Shown here piece by piece: positions 48,908 through 58,281 of a DNA stretch of 64,000 nt. The DNA comes from a bacterium. Lineage in GTDB: Bacteria; Krumholzibacteriota; Krumholzibacteriia; LZORAL124-64-63. The position numbers and the translations under genes were made by a program. The stretch's first letter is position 1; the number at the start of each line of letters is the position of its first letter. Location: assembly GCA_024231905.1 (NCBI GenBank), contig JAAEQC010000057.1, forward strand, positions 1-64,000. Direction: 5' to 3'. The notes under the pieces were generated by a model, which worked only from the letters and a program-made list of their open reading frames with translations, did not search any database and had not been told where the DNA came from.

Positions 48908-49599
48908 CCGACCGCTGTTTATCCCTGGACGACCTCCTGGTTCGGCGCATGTTACCGGTGGACGATTCACGGCGTTGCCACCTGGACCGGTGCCCGCGCT
49001 GCCAGGCGCTGCTGGCCAACTACGACCGGTTCACCGACTCCGGCCCGGTGCCGGCTGATGCGGACCTGGCCCGGGTGTCGGCCGAGTTGGAGCGATTCAT
49101 TGCCACCGATGTCACGGGCGCCGCGGGTGATGATCCGGTTGTGCAGGCGCCGCAGGCAGCGCGCGGCCGAACCAGGCGGCCGAAACACCTGCGGCCCTGG
49201 TTCGGCGCAGCCGCGGCTGCCGTCCTGTTGCTCTTGCTGGTGTCGCCGGCTCTGCGGCGAACGCCGGACCCCGGTGCACCTTCGGACCTGCGCCGCGGCG
49301 GCGGCACCCATGTCCGAGGCGTGCCCACGCGGTTGCAGGCAACGCGGCTCGCCAGCGACCGAATGCGCTTGACCTGGGAACCCGTCCTGGACCCGTCAGT
49401 GAGCTACAACGTGGTCTTTTACGGTTCCGACCTGCGCGAACTGACGCGCATCGCCACGGGCTCCCTGGCTTACCTCGACTTCGATCCGGAGGCGGCAAAC
49501 GGACTCGGCCAGGCGGCTGAGTTGTGGTGGGCCGTCGCCGTCGAGTTCCAGGGCGACGAACTGGGTGTCTCACCGGTGCAGTCACTCGTGGTGCCGTGA
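48904..49599 (+). CDS. Membrane anti-sigma-like protein with extracytoplasmic Ig/FN3-like domain
   Basis: 231 residues. RCHLDRCPRCQALL near residue 24 is the zinc-binding HxxxCxxC of the zf-HC2 anti-sigma fold. One transmembrane helix (WFGAAAAAVLLLLLVSPALR, about 100-120) places the C-terminal half outside. That half (LQATRLASDRMRLTWEPVLD, YNVVFYGSDLRELTRIA, LWWAVAVEFQGDELG) reads like a fibronectin-III-type sandwich. It should hold the co-translated sigma factor at the membrane. The next gene, encoding the CHAT protease, overlaps its stop as GTGA. Confidence 0.82.
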   Translation: MTDRCLSLDDLLVRRMLPVDDSRRCHLDRCPRCQALLANYDRFTDSGPVPADADLARVSAELERFIATDVTGAAGDDPVVQAPQAARGRTRRPKHLRPWFGAAAAAVLLLLLVSPALRRTPDPGAPSDLRRGGGTHVRGVPTRLQATRLASDRMRLTWEPVLDPSVSYNVVFYGSDLRELTRIATGSLAYLDFDPEAANGLGQAAELWWAVAVEFQGDELGVSPVQSLVVP

Positions 49600-52439
49600 G
49601 CCGCGGACAGCGCAAGATATGCGGTGCGACTGCGCTGCGCCTGGTCCTACCGATCCTGTCGGCCGTCGCACTGTCGGCCGGCGGCGCCGCTTCTCCGCCG
49701 TACGCCGAGTCCACAACGGTATCGGACCCCACGACCGCCCGGTCCCTGGCGACATTCGACAGCTTGTGGACCGCCGGCGCCCACGAGGACGCCCGCCGGC
49801 ACCTGGCTCCGCTCCGGCAACAGGCCCGCGCGGAACGGGACACGACTCTGCTCACGACGGTGCTGCTGCGCCTTGGTCGATCCCACGTTCTGCTAGGCGA
49901 CGGGCGGGGCGCCGAACCCCACCTGGCCGAGGCACTGGCCCTCGCCACTGCGCGGCGCGACACAGCCGGCCTGACCCCGATAACGCGGTGGTTGGGTGTG
50001 GCCCTGGGTCTGCAGCGGCGCATGGACGAGAGTCTCACACTCTACCGGCAACTCCGCGCACTCGCCAACGCCACGGGCGACCGGCACCATCAGGCCTGGG
50101 CGGCCGTGGGACTGGGCTGGCACGACGTCGAGCGACGCGATCTGGCGGCAGCCATCACGCAGTATAGGCACGCCATTATGACGTTCGACAAACTGGAGGA
50201 TTGCCGCGGCGAGTTGTGGGCGCGCAATGCCTTGGGCGTGGCGTTGCACAGGGCGGGCGACTATCGCGCGGCTCTGGCCGGCTATGACCAGACGTTCGCC
50301 TTGGCCACCGAATGCGGCACGCCTGTGATCGCAACGATCGCCCGGACCAACATGGCGAGTCTGCACTTCGACCTGGGTCGCCCCGATCTGGCCATGGATC
50401 TCTACGCCGAAGCCGTCCGCTTCTACGAACAGGCGGGGCAGCAACGGGAGCGCGTGGTAGCGGCCACGAACATGGGCCAGTGTCTGGCGTTGCTCGGACG
50501 GCACGACGAGGCCAGGCGGCTCTACGCAAGCGAACTGCGGTTCAGCCGGGATCAGAACCTCAGAGACCAGCACGCCGTGATCACCACGCGCCTGGCGGAA
50601 CTGGACGGTGACCGGGGCCGCCACCGGGCTGCAATCGCCGCCTACGGACGCGTGGTCGACCTGGCGAATGACGCGCCGAACAGGACGTCGATCGCCATGA
50701 CCACCGCCAATCTGGCCGACGCCCTGGTCGGGTTGTCCGACGAACTGGCGGCCGTCGGCGAAGCCGCCGATGGCTGGCGCGTCATCCGTCCGGCGTTGGA
50801 CGATGCCAGGTTCGACGACGACCTCAACAGCCGCGTGCTGCTGCGACACGCGGGCGCCCGCCGCCTGCTCGAGTTGGACCAAACGGCCGAGGCGCTGCCG
50901 CATCTGGAGTTCGTTGCGGCGCGGGCCCCGCAGGGCGAACTGTCAGGTATCGCAGTCGCTGCCCTGGCCGACGCCGCCGAATGCCACCGGCGGTCGGGGG
51001 AACGGGAACGGGCGCTGTCCCTGCTGAAGACCGCGGCCGACAACTGGGAGCAGGAGCGTCAACTGCCCCTGGATCCCCAGTGGCGCGAGCTGCGCGGGAC
51101 CAGCGGTCGTCGAGTGTTCACCGAGCTGGCCGCGGCCCTGATGGCCGCAAGGGAAGGGACGGACGCGGTTACCGCCGCCTTCGACGTGCTCCAGAGCTAC
51201 AAGTCACGAACCCTGCTCGAGAGGATGCTGGGGCCCGGCCCGACGTTGGGTCGCGAGGCCACCTCGGACGTCGACCTGGCCCGGTTGCAGACCGGGATCC
51301 TGAAGGATGGCGAGGTGCTGCTGGACTACCACCTTGGTCCGCGGACGTCCTTTCTCTTCGCCGTCACGCGCACAAGTATCCGGTGCCACCGGCTGCCGCC
51401 CGCCCCGGAGTTGGCCCCTCTGCTGCGTCGGTTCCACGGCCTGCTGGCCGAACCGGGCAACGGCGACCTGCAGGTGCCGGCGCGCGGGTTGGCCACTATG
51501 ATGCTGGGTGGCGCGGCGGACCTGCTGGCCGGCGCGACTTCGGTGGTCGTCGCCTCCGATGGCGAAATCCATCTTCTGCCGCTGGGACTGCTGCGGACCA
51601 TGGCCGGGGACGACGGCGGTGCCGGCGAGGCGGCCGACCGGACCTGGAGCCGGGTCCCGTCAGCCGGCGCCCTGGCTCGGCTGCGGGAGTGGAATCGCCT
51701 CCCCGGTGCGGAGCCCATGCGCCTGTTGGCCGTGGCCTCCAGCTTCGACGATCGGGGAGCGATGTTCGCGGGAGCGGTGCGGGAGGTTGCGGATCTGGCA
51801 CGTCGCTACCGCAATGTCGACCTGCGGGTGACCGAACCGGGGCAGGCCTTTTCGACGGAGGCTGACCTGGCTGGCTACGGCATCCTGCACCTGGCCACGC
51901 ACGTGCGTGTGGACGATCACAATCCCTGGCAGTCCGAGATCGGCCTGGTGCCGGCCGCTGTCGACAATCCCCGTGCCGCAGATATCGCGGGTCTCGAACT
52001 GTCGGCCCGGCTGGCGGTGCTGTCCGGTTGCAGCACGGCGGGCGGCAGGTTGATCACCGGCGAGGGCGTGTCCAGCCTGGCCAGCGCTTTTCTGGGCGCC
52101 GGCGTACCGGCGGTTCTGGCGACGCTATGGGAGGTGGACGACGCGGTCACCGCCGAGCTGATCGCTCGTTTCTACGCCGAACTGACCGCCGGCCACAGTC
52201 TGGCCGATGCCCTGCGGCGGGCCCAGGCCTCGGTTCGCTCACGACCAGCCACCGTCGATCCCTTCTACTGGGCCGGCTTCGTTCTGATCGGCGACGGTGA
52301 TCTGCAGTTGCAGTTGGAACGGAGGCGTGTCTGGTCGCAGTGGACCTGGTTGGTGCCCCTCGTATTGCTGGGTCTGGGCCTGGGGATCGTCCGGCACCGG
52401 TTGCGGGGCCAGCGGCCCGGTCGCCGAATACTCAGATAA
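49596..52439 (+). CDS. Exported CHAT-domain protease with TPR repeats and C-terminal anchor
   Basis: 947 residues from GTG at 49596. A signal-like segment (LRLVLPILSAVALSAGGAAS) is followed by about ten TPR-type repeats (residues about 60-560; WAAVGLGWHDVERRDLAAAI, ARNALGVALHRAGDYRAALA). The CHAT caspase-like domain occupies about 600-905. Catalytic His769 is in YGILHLATHVRVDD and Cys812 in LAVLSGCSTAGG, both intact, with GVSSLASAFLGAGVPAVLAT typical of the fold. A terminal helix (WTWLVPLVLLGLGLGIV) anchors it. The topology puts the protease outside the cytoplasmic membrane, next to the sensor domain of the co-translated anti-sigma. Confidence 0.88.
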   Translation: MSRGQRKICGATALRLVLPILSAVALSAGGAASPPYAESTTVSDPTTARSLATFDSLWTAGAHEDARRHLAPLRQQARAERDTTLLTTVLLRLGRSHVLLGDGRGAEPHLAEALALATARRDTAGLTPITRWLGVALGLQRRMDESLTLYRQLRALANATGDRHHQAWAAVGLGWHDVERRDLAAAITQYRHAIMTFDKLEDCRGELWARNALGVALHRAGDYRAALAGYDQTFALATECGTPVIATIARTNMASLHFDLGRPDLAMDLYAEAVRFYEQAGQQRERVVAATNMGQCLALLGRHDEARRLYASELRFSRDQNLRDQHAVITTRLAELDGDRGRHRAAIAAYGRVVDLANDAPNRTSIAMTTANLADALVGLSDELAAVGEAADGWRVIRPALDDARFDDDLNSRVLLRHAGARRLLELDQTAEALPHLEFVAARAPQGELSGIAVAALADAAECHRRSGERERALSLLKTAADNWEQERQLPLDPQWRELRGTSGRRVFTELAAALMAAREGTDAVTAAFDVLQSYKSRTLLERMLGPGPTLGREATSDVDLARLQTGILKDGEVLLDYHLGPRTSFLFAVTRTSIRCHRLPPAPELAPLLRRFHGLLAEPGNGDLQVPARGLATMMLGGAADLLAGATSVVVASDGEIHLLPLGLLRTMAGDDGGAGEAADRTWSRVPSAGALARLREWNRLPGAEPMRLLAVASSFDDRGAMFAGAVREVADLARRYRNVDLRVTEPGQAFSTEADLAGYGILHLATHVRVDDHNPWQSEIGLVPAAVDNPRAADIAGLELSARLAVLSGCSTAGGRLITGEGVSSLASAFLGAGVPAVLATLWEVDDAVTAELIARFYAELTAGHSLADALRRAQASVRSRPATVDPFYWAGFVLIGDGDLQLQLERRRVWSQWTWLVPLVLLGLGLGIVRHRLRGQRPGRRILR

Positions 52440-52553
52440 AATTCCTCTTTATTTTGCTTATCGCTGTGATTCCCGCCCGCCGGCCGTGTCTTCAGTACCA
52501 GGATCCGACATTCCGCACCTCAATCCGCCAGCCGGCGCCGAGGAGCCAAGCTC

Positions 52554-55127
52554 ATGTGCTATGCACGGAACAAGCCGCGGGTTGCGGCGGCTATCCTGAC
52601 TGCCATCGTCCTGGGGACAGGCTGCACCAATGATGACCCCGCCCGCGTTCTGGCGCCGGACACCGTCGACCGCAAGGGCGGCGTGGTGGAGTTGGGCGAC
52701 GGCGCGGTCTCGGTGGAGGTGCCCGCCGGGGCGGTCGCCAAACCGACGACATTGACCCTCGAAGAAGTACCCGGCACCGTGGACGAGTTGGGCTCGCCGG
52801 CCTTCGTCCTGGGACCGGCCGGGACGACGTTCACCGTCCCGGTCACGGTACGTATCGCCGTTGACCCCGGCGATTTGACGGACCTGGCGCGGGCAGAGGA
52901 CCTGATCGTCGGCGTGCTCGCGGACGGCGTCTGGCAGGGCGTTCCTGGTTCCACCTACGACGGCGCTCTCGTCGCGGTCACCGTGCGCACTGCGGGGTTC
53001 GGGGAGCAGGAGGCATCCGGTCTCGACAAGAACGGTATCCTGATCGGTGTCGGCGGTGGTGGAGGCAATCAGGAGCCCGCCAGGTGGTGCGAGACCGGGA
53101 TCTATCTGCTAGGCGGCGAAAGATTCGGGGCCTTGCTGCCCCATTACGTCGACGCCGACCTCGGCAGCGACGGCAATCCCGGCACTCTGGCCCTGCCCTG
53201 GCGCACGGTGACCCACGGCGCGGCGTCGGTGCCCACCGGTGGCAAGGTGATGGTCTTCGGTCCGGGGCCCTACGAGGCGGGAGAGTCCTTCCCCATCGAA
53301 CTGGGCCAGAACGTCGTCCTTCAGGGTGACGGCTCGCCCGAACTCCACGCCCCCGCCGCGGGCGCGCTGGCACCCATGTTCCGGGCTTCGGTCGAGCCGT
53401 CCTACTCCTTCGTAGGTGGTTTCGGGCTGACGGCCGACCCCATCGGCGGCGACCGGCGGCTGGCCATCGAGGTCACCGACGGCTCCCCGGTTTTCGACAA
53501 CATCCAATCCAGTGACACTTACGGCGTCCTGTTCGCGGGCGGGGAGCCCGGGCTGAGGGGCTGCACTCTGCGGGGGTGGGCAGCCAACGTGATGATTACC
53601 GGCGGCACAGGGCGTGTCCTGCGCAACACTATCAGTGGCACTCTCAGCAACGCCGGCAACATCCGCTACCCCATCCAGGTGGCCGGTGCGGAGGTCGCCT
53701 GCGTGCAGGGCAACACGATCTCCAACGCTAGCGTGGGGATGTACGTGTTCAGCGCCACCTCGGCGACGATCGTGCAGAACGTCTTCAACAGCAACGACAT
53801 CGGTGTGGACGTGGGGTGGGCCGGAGTCGTCAACCTGGTCGGGAACACATTCAACGGCAATCCGATGGGCGCCATGATCGGCAACGAGGCGACGCCGCCG
53901 GCGGGCTCGGCCAACGTCTACGACAACATCTTCCGGGGCCACACCGTTCTGGGCCTGGGGGTGGCGGTCACCGGCGACATCCGTTTCACCGGCAACACCT
54001 GGAACGGTTCGGCCACCGCCGAGGCATGGTTCGGCCCGTCGCCCTGGCTTCCCGGAGTCGATGTCGCCTGGCTCACGCGAGCCATCGGTCCGGCCCGCTG
54101 GTGGGAGTTGACCGGTCCGGGCCCGAGCGCGCGCCTCGGTGCGGCCATGGGCCACGACGGCAACGCCGGTCGATCGATCTTGTTCGGCGGTCGCAGCGGC
54201 GCGGTGAACCTCGACGACACCTGGGAATTCGACTTCACCACCAATACCTGGAACGGCCCCCTGTTCCCGATGAGCTCACCCTCGGCCCGCCACGATGCCG
54301 CCATGACCCGGGGTCGACCCGGCGGGGCGCCCGGACGTTGCCTGTTGTTCGGCGGCCACACCGGGGGCGCGCCCTTCGACCTCACGTACGACGATCTCTG
54401 GGTCTACGACGCAACGGCGGGCGAATGGTCCCTGTTGACCCCCGCCGGCAATCCCGCCGATGGCCGGCTGCCCCTGCCGAGGTATGGAGCCACCTTCGTG
54501 GCCCGCGACGCGGACCACTTCGTCCTACACGGAGGCCGAGGCGGTGGCGGCATGCCGATTACCGATACCTGGGAATATGATGCGGCCGCCAACGGTTGGA
54601 CCGACCTGTCGGACACTGCCGAGATACCGCCGGCCCGCGCCTACCACGCAGCCATCGACAAGGGTCCCAACAGTCCCGGCGGCATGATCGTCCTGGGCGG
54701 TCAGGGCAGCAGTGGCCAGGTGATCTACTCACCCTGGAACTTCGGCCGCTTCCCCGCCGACTGGTGGGCGCTGCTGCCCGCTCCGGGCGATCCCGGTCCC
54801 GTGACCCAGGCCAACCTGGAGTGGTTGTCCCACAGCACGTCGCCGCGGGTGGACCGCTTCCTGTACTTCGGAGGCACCGACGGGCAGACCTTCCTGAACA
54901 CGGCCCGGGTCTACACCTGGGACTGGGGCAACCTCGACCAGACCGTCAGTTGGAGCACCCTGAGCGCTCCTGCCGGCACCGTTTGGCCCCCGGCCCGCGG
55001 GCGGTACAGCAGCATGTCCTGGCCGGGGCCCAACGGGTATCGGGTCCTGGTTTTCGGCGGTACGGCCGGCGCGGGGCAGGGCACCCGCGGCGACACATGG
55101 ATTTGGATGGAGGGCGGGAATCCGTAG
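52554..55127 (+). CDS. ZU5 / beta-helix / Kelch lipoprotein
   Basis: 857 residues. Lipobox at LGTGCTND. Residues about 40-145 are a ZU5-like domain (GGVVELGDGAVSVEVPAGAV, VLGPAGTTFTVPVTVRI). About 195-500 is a right-handed beta-helix with a DUF1565-like start (HYVDADLGSDGNPGTLALPW RTVTHGA). About 520-850 is a Kelch propeller (PSARLGAAMGHD, ILFGGRSGAVNLDDTWEFD, repeated five to six times). ZU5 domains occur in autoproteolytic and adhesive surface proteins. It follows the CHAT gene by 114 bases and could be a target or client of that protease (inference). Confidence 0.8.
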   Translation: MCYARNKPRVAAAILTAIVLGTGCTNDDPARVLAPDTVDRKGGVVELGDGAVSVEVPAGAVAKPTTLTLEEVPGTVDELGSPAFVLGPAGTTFTVPVTVRIAVDPGDLTDLARAEDLIVGVLADGVWQGVPGSTYDGALVAVTVRTAGFGEQEASGLDKNGILIGVGGGGGNQEPARWCETGIYLLGGERFGALLPHYVDADLGSDGNPGTLALPWRTVTHGAASVPTGGKVMVFGPGPYEAGESFPIELGQNVVLQGDGSPELHAPAAGALAPMFRASVEPSYSFVGGFGLTADPIGGDRRLAIEVTDGSPVFDNIQSSDTYGVLFAGGEPGLRGCTLRGWAANVMITGGTGRVLRNTISGTLSNAGNIRYPIQVAGAEVACVQGNTISNASVGMYVFSATSATIVQNVFNSNDIGVDVGWAGVVNLVGNTFNGNPMGAMIGNEATPPAGSANVYDNIFRGHTVLGLGVAVTGDIRFTGNTWNGSATAEAWFGPSPWLPGVDVAWLTRAIGPARWWELTGPGPSARLGAAMGHDGNAGRSILFGGRSGAVNLDDTWEFDFTTNTWNGPLFPMSSPSARHDAAMTRGRPGGAPGRCLLFGGHTGGAPFDLTYDDLWVYDATAGEWSLLTPAGNPADGRLPLPRYGATFVARDADHFVLHGGRGGGGMPITDTWEYDAAANGWTDLSDTAEIPPARAYHAAIDKGPNSPGGMIVLGGQGSSGQVIYSPWNFGRFPADWWALLPAPGDPGPVTQANLEWLSHSTSPRVDRFLYFGGTDGQTFLNTARVYTWDWGNLDQTVSWSTLSAPAGTVWPPARGRYSSMSWPGPNGYRVLVFGGTAGAGQGTRGDTWIWMEGGNP

Positions 55128-55159
55128 CGGACTCCCTTCGCGAACAAGCGAGGTTGATC

Positions 55160-57076
55160 ATGCGCACGAATCACATACGACGGCGGGTCGTTCTGTTCCT
55201 GGCTTCCGCTCTGACGGCCGCGGGCCTGCTGGCCGCCTGCAGTTCAGACGACGGGCCGACAAAACCCGCGGTGGTGACCGAGCTTCTGCGCCGCACCGTC
55301 GGTCCGGCCGGGGATACGCTCATCCTGCCCGACGAGTTGGCCCTGGAGATTCCGGCCGGGGCGCTCGCAACCGACATCGAGATCACGATCAGTACTTCCA
55401 ATGCGGCGCCGCCCCGCGGCCTGGGCAAGACCTACGAATTCGCACCCGACGGTCAGGTCTTCGCCTCGTCGCCCCGGTTGACGCTGCGGATCCCCGTGGA
55501 CGATCTGGGCGTCAACACGCTGCCCGAGGAAGTGCGGCTGTTCACGCGGCCGAGCACCGAGTGGAGCGAGGTACCCGGATCGGTAGGTGAACTCGACGAC
55601 ACCGAGGCTGGAGCACCCGTACTCGAAGTATCCGTGTTGCTGCAGCATTTCTCGCCCTATGCCGCCGCCACCTTGGAGCAGACCCAGGTCCTGTTCGGCG
55701 TCTATGGGTTCGCGCAGGACAGCGCGGTCGGTTTCGGTCGGAACGGCGTGGTGGCGATCTACGACGGCACCGATGTGTCGGCCCTGGCGGGCCGCATATC
55801 CGGCGTATTGACGGACGGCTGGGGGTTGGACCTGAGCAGCCACCTAGCCGTGGGATACGACGGCGAGGGCCGGATCTGGTCCTGGGACGGCAACAACTAC
55901 ACCGTGGTGGGAAAGGCCGGTCGCACGACCAGCGGGAGGGCGATGCGGGCCATCGACGGCGACGACCTCGTGGTTGTCGCCGTGGGTAACGGCGGCCGCG
56001 TGTTCGTGGACGACGGCACCGGCTTCACCGAGCCGACCGACCCGGCGGTCACCGCCAGCGAGGCCGATCTGCTCACTGTCAAGTGTTTCGGCGGTGGGGA
56101 GGCGGTGGCGGCGGGCAACGAGGTCTGCCTGGTTCGTAGCGGTGGCGTCTGGCTGAGACGGGACCTGGACTTGATCACATCCAACCGGCTGTTCCTGCGT
56201 TCGGTGTGGGGCGTCGGCCCCGCGGACTACTACCTGGCGGGATTCGAGGAAGTGCCGGGCGAAGGCGTGGTGGGGCGTCTGTACCACTGCCAGGGCAGTT
56301 GGCCCCCGTCTCCGGTTGGTGACCTGCCCGGCAATCCCGGCCGCCTGCACGGTGTCTGGGGCGACGCGGACGATCTCTATGTCGTGGGCGAGGGTGGCGT
56401 CTTCTATCACCGCGCAGGTGGTGCGGCCTGGAGCGTCGAAGGCACGTGCGCCGGCGAGACAGTGACCTTCTATGACGTCTGGGCCGCGGACGACGAGATC
56501 TTGTCCGCCGTCGGCAGCACCGTCCAGGGCGGACTCAACCGCGCCGTCTACGTACATGGCGTGGATGAATGCGAGGTGGTCGATACCGGCGGCGGTGGCG
56601 GTACCGGCCGAACTATCCTGTTCGACAACCGGACCGATCGCGAATTGGCCTGCCAATTGACCTGGACCTACGGAGTGACCGACGGCGCCGCGTCGCTGAC
56701 TGTGGTACCTGCCACGGTCAACGAAGACTGTCCGGAGGCGTGCGACACTTTCTTTCGTGACTCGAGTGGGAGTGGAGAGAATCCCACCTACCCTTGGCGT
56801 CTGAAAATAAACGGGGGACGCCTGGTGGTGGACCTGCCCCGCTTCTACTCGCGGGCCGAGTTGGTGGTCGATCAGATCTACCACGACTACGGCGGCGACG
56901 AGTCGTACTCCGGGCGCACGCGATGCTTCGCATTCAGGAACGGCGCCGAGGTTGCCGCGCGCGGGGCCGCCGGCGGCAATACGCAGACCGTGGTGCTGGA
57001 TCCCGGCGGGGACTTCAACCAGTTGGTGGTGGAATCCTGTGCGGGACGGGTGCATGCGATAACAGTGTACCCTTGA
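55160..57076 (+). CDS. ZU5-like lipoprotein with propeller repeats
   Basis: 638 residues. Lipobox LLAACSSD. Residues about 35-170 are ZU5-like (LPDELALEIPAGALATDIEI, LRIPVDDLGVNTLPEEVRLF). About 180-470 contain repeats of the VWGxxxxDxYxVGEGG type (LRSVWGVGPADYYLAGFEEV, HGVWGDADDLYVVGEGGVFY). These are like the lipoprotein at 42371. The C-terminal 150 residues are Cys-containing and unassigned. GAGG precedes the ATG. It is 32 bases downstream of the first ZU5 lipoprotein and likely co-transcribed. Confidence 0.78.
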   Translation: MRTNHIRRRVVLFLASALTAAGLLAACSSDDGPTKPAVVTELLRRTVGPAGDTLILPDELALEIPAGALATDIEITISTSNAAPPRGLGKTYEFAPDGQVFASSPRLTLRIPVDDLGVNTLPEEVRLFTRPSTEWSEVPGSVGELDDTEAGAPVLEVSVLLQHFSPYAAATLEQTQVLFGVYGFAQDSAVGFGRNGVVAIYDGTDVSALAGRISGVLTDGWGLDLSSHLAVGYDGEGRIWSWDGNNYTVVGKAGRTTSGRAMRAIDGDDLVVVAVGNGGRVFVDDGTGFTEPTDPAVTASEADLLTVKCFGGGEAVAAGNEVCLVRSGGVWLRRDLDLITSNRLFLRSVWGVGPADYYLAGFEEVPGEGVVGRLYHCQGSWPPSPVGDLPGNPGRLHGVWGDADDLYVVGEGGVFYHRAGGAAWSVEGTCAGETVTFYDVWAADDEILSAVGSTVQGGLNRAVYVHGVDECEVVDTGGGGGTGRTILFDNRTDRELACQLTWTYGVTDGAASLTVVPATVNEDCPEACDTFFRDSSGSGENPTYPWRLKINGGRLVVDLPRFYSRAELVVDQIYHDYGGDESYSGRTRCFAFRNGAEVAARGAAGGNTQTVVLDPGGDFNQLVVESCAGRVHAITVYP

Positions 57077-57253
57077 GGGGTGGCGCCTGAGCGGACGATT
57101 ACCGGAGGCATGTTCCTCGCGGGTGTCGAGTCGGCGATCCGCCCGTTCGCGCAGAGGGCTTCCCCGCGATGTGCTTCGAGCGGCTCTCGTCGGAAAGCCG
57201 TCGTTTCCTTGGAGGTCCGCGCCTTTGCCGGAGGATCGTTACCCTGTCCCAAA

Positions 57254-58153
57254 CTACCGGGCGATGAACAATCCGACTGCCAGCAACAACGGTGTGACCA
57301 ACGTCAGTATCACGTTGCGTCCCAGGAAGGGGATGAGCCCCGGGATGTCCTCGGCATGGGCGACGGCCCCCTGGTAGGTCGGTACGGCGATCACGACCGT
57401 CAGCAGGGCGAGCAGCGACCACACCGGCAGCACACCCGTCGCCCACCCGGCCGCGACGCTCACGTAGGCCGCCACCAGGAAGATCCCGTACACCGTCAAG
57501 CCGGTCCGGCGCCCGTGGGCGATCATCAGGTGCCGCCGGCCTACGCCCGCGTCGGCCTCTACGTCCGGCAACTGGTTCAGCAGCAGCAGATCGCTGACCA
57601 GGAAGAGCGGAACCAGCGCGGCAACGGCCGCCGTCCACGTGTATGTGCCGGTGAGCACGAAGTGCGTACCCAGACTCATGAGCGCGAAGCCGATCCCCGG
57701 CGCCAGCAGGCAGAGCAGCGGGTTGCGCGTGAGCCAGCGCGTATAGGTGACCACGACCAGCAGCCCCACCAATCCCAGGGGCAGGATCAGCCAGCCGTGG
57801 ACCACGACGAAGTAGACGCCGATGGCGACCGCCACGGCCACGGCCACCAGGCCGATCACGAGCCCGAAGTGCCCCTTCTCCGGGTTGGCGGGCAGAACGC
57901 CGCTGCCGCCGCTGAAGGGCGTGCGCTCGGTGGTCGCGTCCAGGCCGCTGCGAAAGTCGTCCCATTCGTTCAGGGCGTTGACGGCCACGTGGGCCGCCAG
58001 ACCACCCACCAGGGCCAGCACCAAGTGGAGGACCACGACGCCGCCGCTCTCGTAGTGGGCCGTAGCGATGCCCAGCAGCACACAGGCGACCGCCAGCAGC
58101 AGGAAGGGCACGCGCATGGGGCCGAGGATCAGTTGGGGGTCGGTGGCGGTCAT
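57254..58153 (-). CDS. UbiA/MenA-family prenyltransferase
   Basis: 299 residues with about nine membrane helices. The first Asp-rich motif is NALNEWDDFRSGLD near residue 63 and the second is NQLPDVEADAGVGRRHL near residue 195, both binding prenyl diphosphate with magnesium. The motifs resemble MenA (1,4-dihydroxy-2-naphthoate polyprenyltransferase) more than heme- or chlorophyll-type enzymes, but no other quinone gene is nearby. A promoter with an overlapping palindrome lies upstream. Confidence 0.85.
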   Translation of the reverse strand: MTATDPQLILGPMRVPFLLLAVACVLLGIATAHYESGGVVVLHLVLALVGGLAAHVAVNALNEWDDFRSGLDATTERTPFSGGSGVLPANPEKGHFGLVIGLVAVAVAVAIGVYFVVVHGWLILPLGLVGLLVVVTYTRWLTRNPLLCLLAPGIGFALMSLGTHFVLTGTYTWTAAVAALVPLFLVSDLLLLNQLPDVEADAGVGRRHLMIAHGRRTGLTVYGIFLVAAYVSVAAGWATGVLPVWSLLALLTVVIAVPTYQGAVAHAEDIPGLIPFLGRNVILTLVTPLLLAVGLFIAR

Positions 58154-58211
58154 GGTGTGGTCTCCATCCTGCGCGATTCGTTGGGTAGGACAGGAATACC
58201 GACAGCATAGA

Positions 58212-58241
58212 AGAATAAACGAAATCGTTTGAGATGGACAA
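58212..58241 (-). promoter_or_regulatory. Candidate promoter with internal palindrome, prenyltransferase gene
   Basis: On the minus strand TTGTCC (58236-58241) and TATTCT (58212-58217) are 18 bases apart. The spacer contains the inverted repeat AAACGA-AA-TCGTTT (58217-58230), positioned where a repressor would block polymerase. Read by eye. Confidence 0.4.
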
Positions 58242-58281
58242 GACGTTCGATGAAACCTCGCTCGTAATCGTCAAGAGCGGT

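Noticed and set aside
57080..58210. 376-codon plus-strand frame opposite the UbiA-like gene
   Set aside because: Gln/Asp/His-rich antisense shadow of a membrane protein gene.
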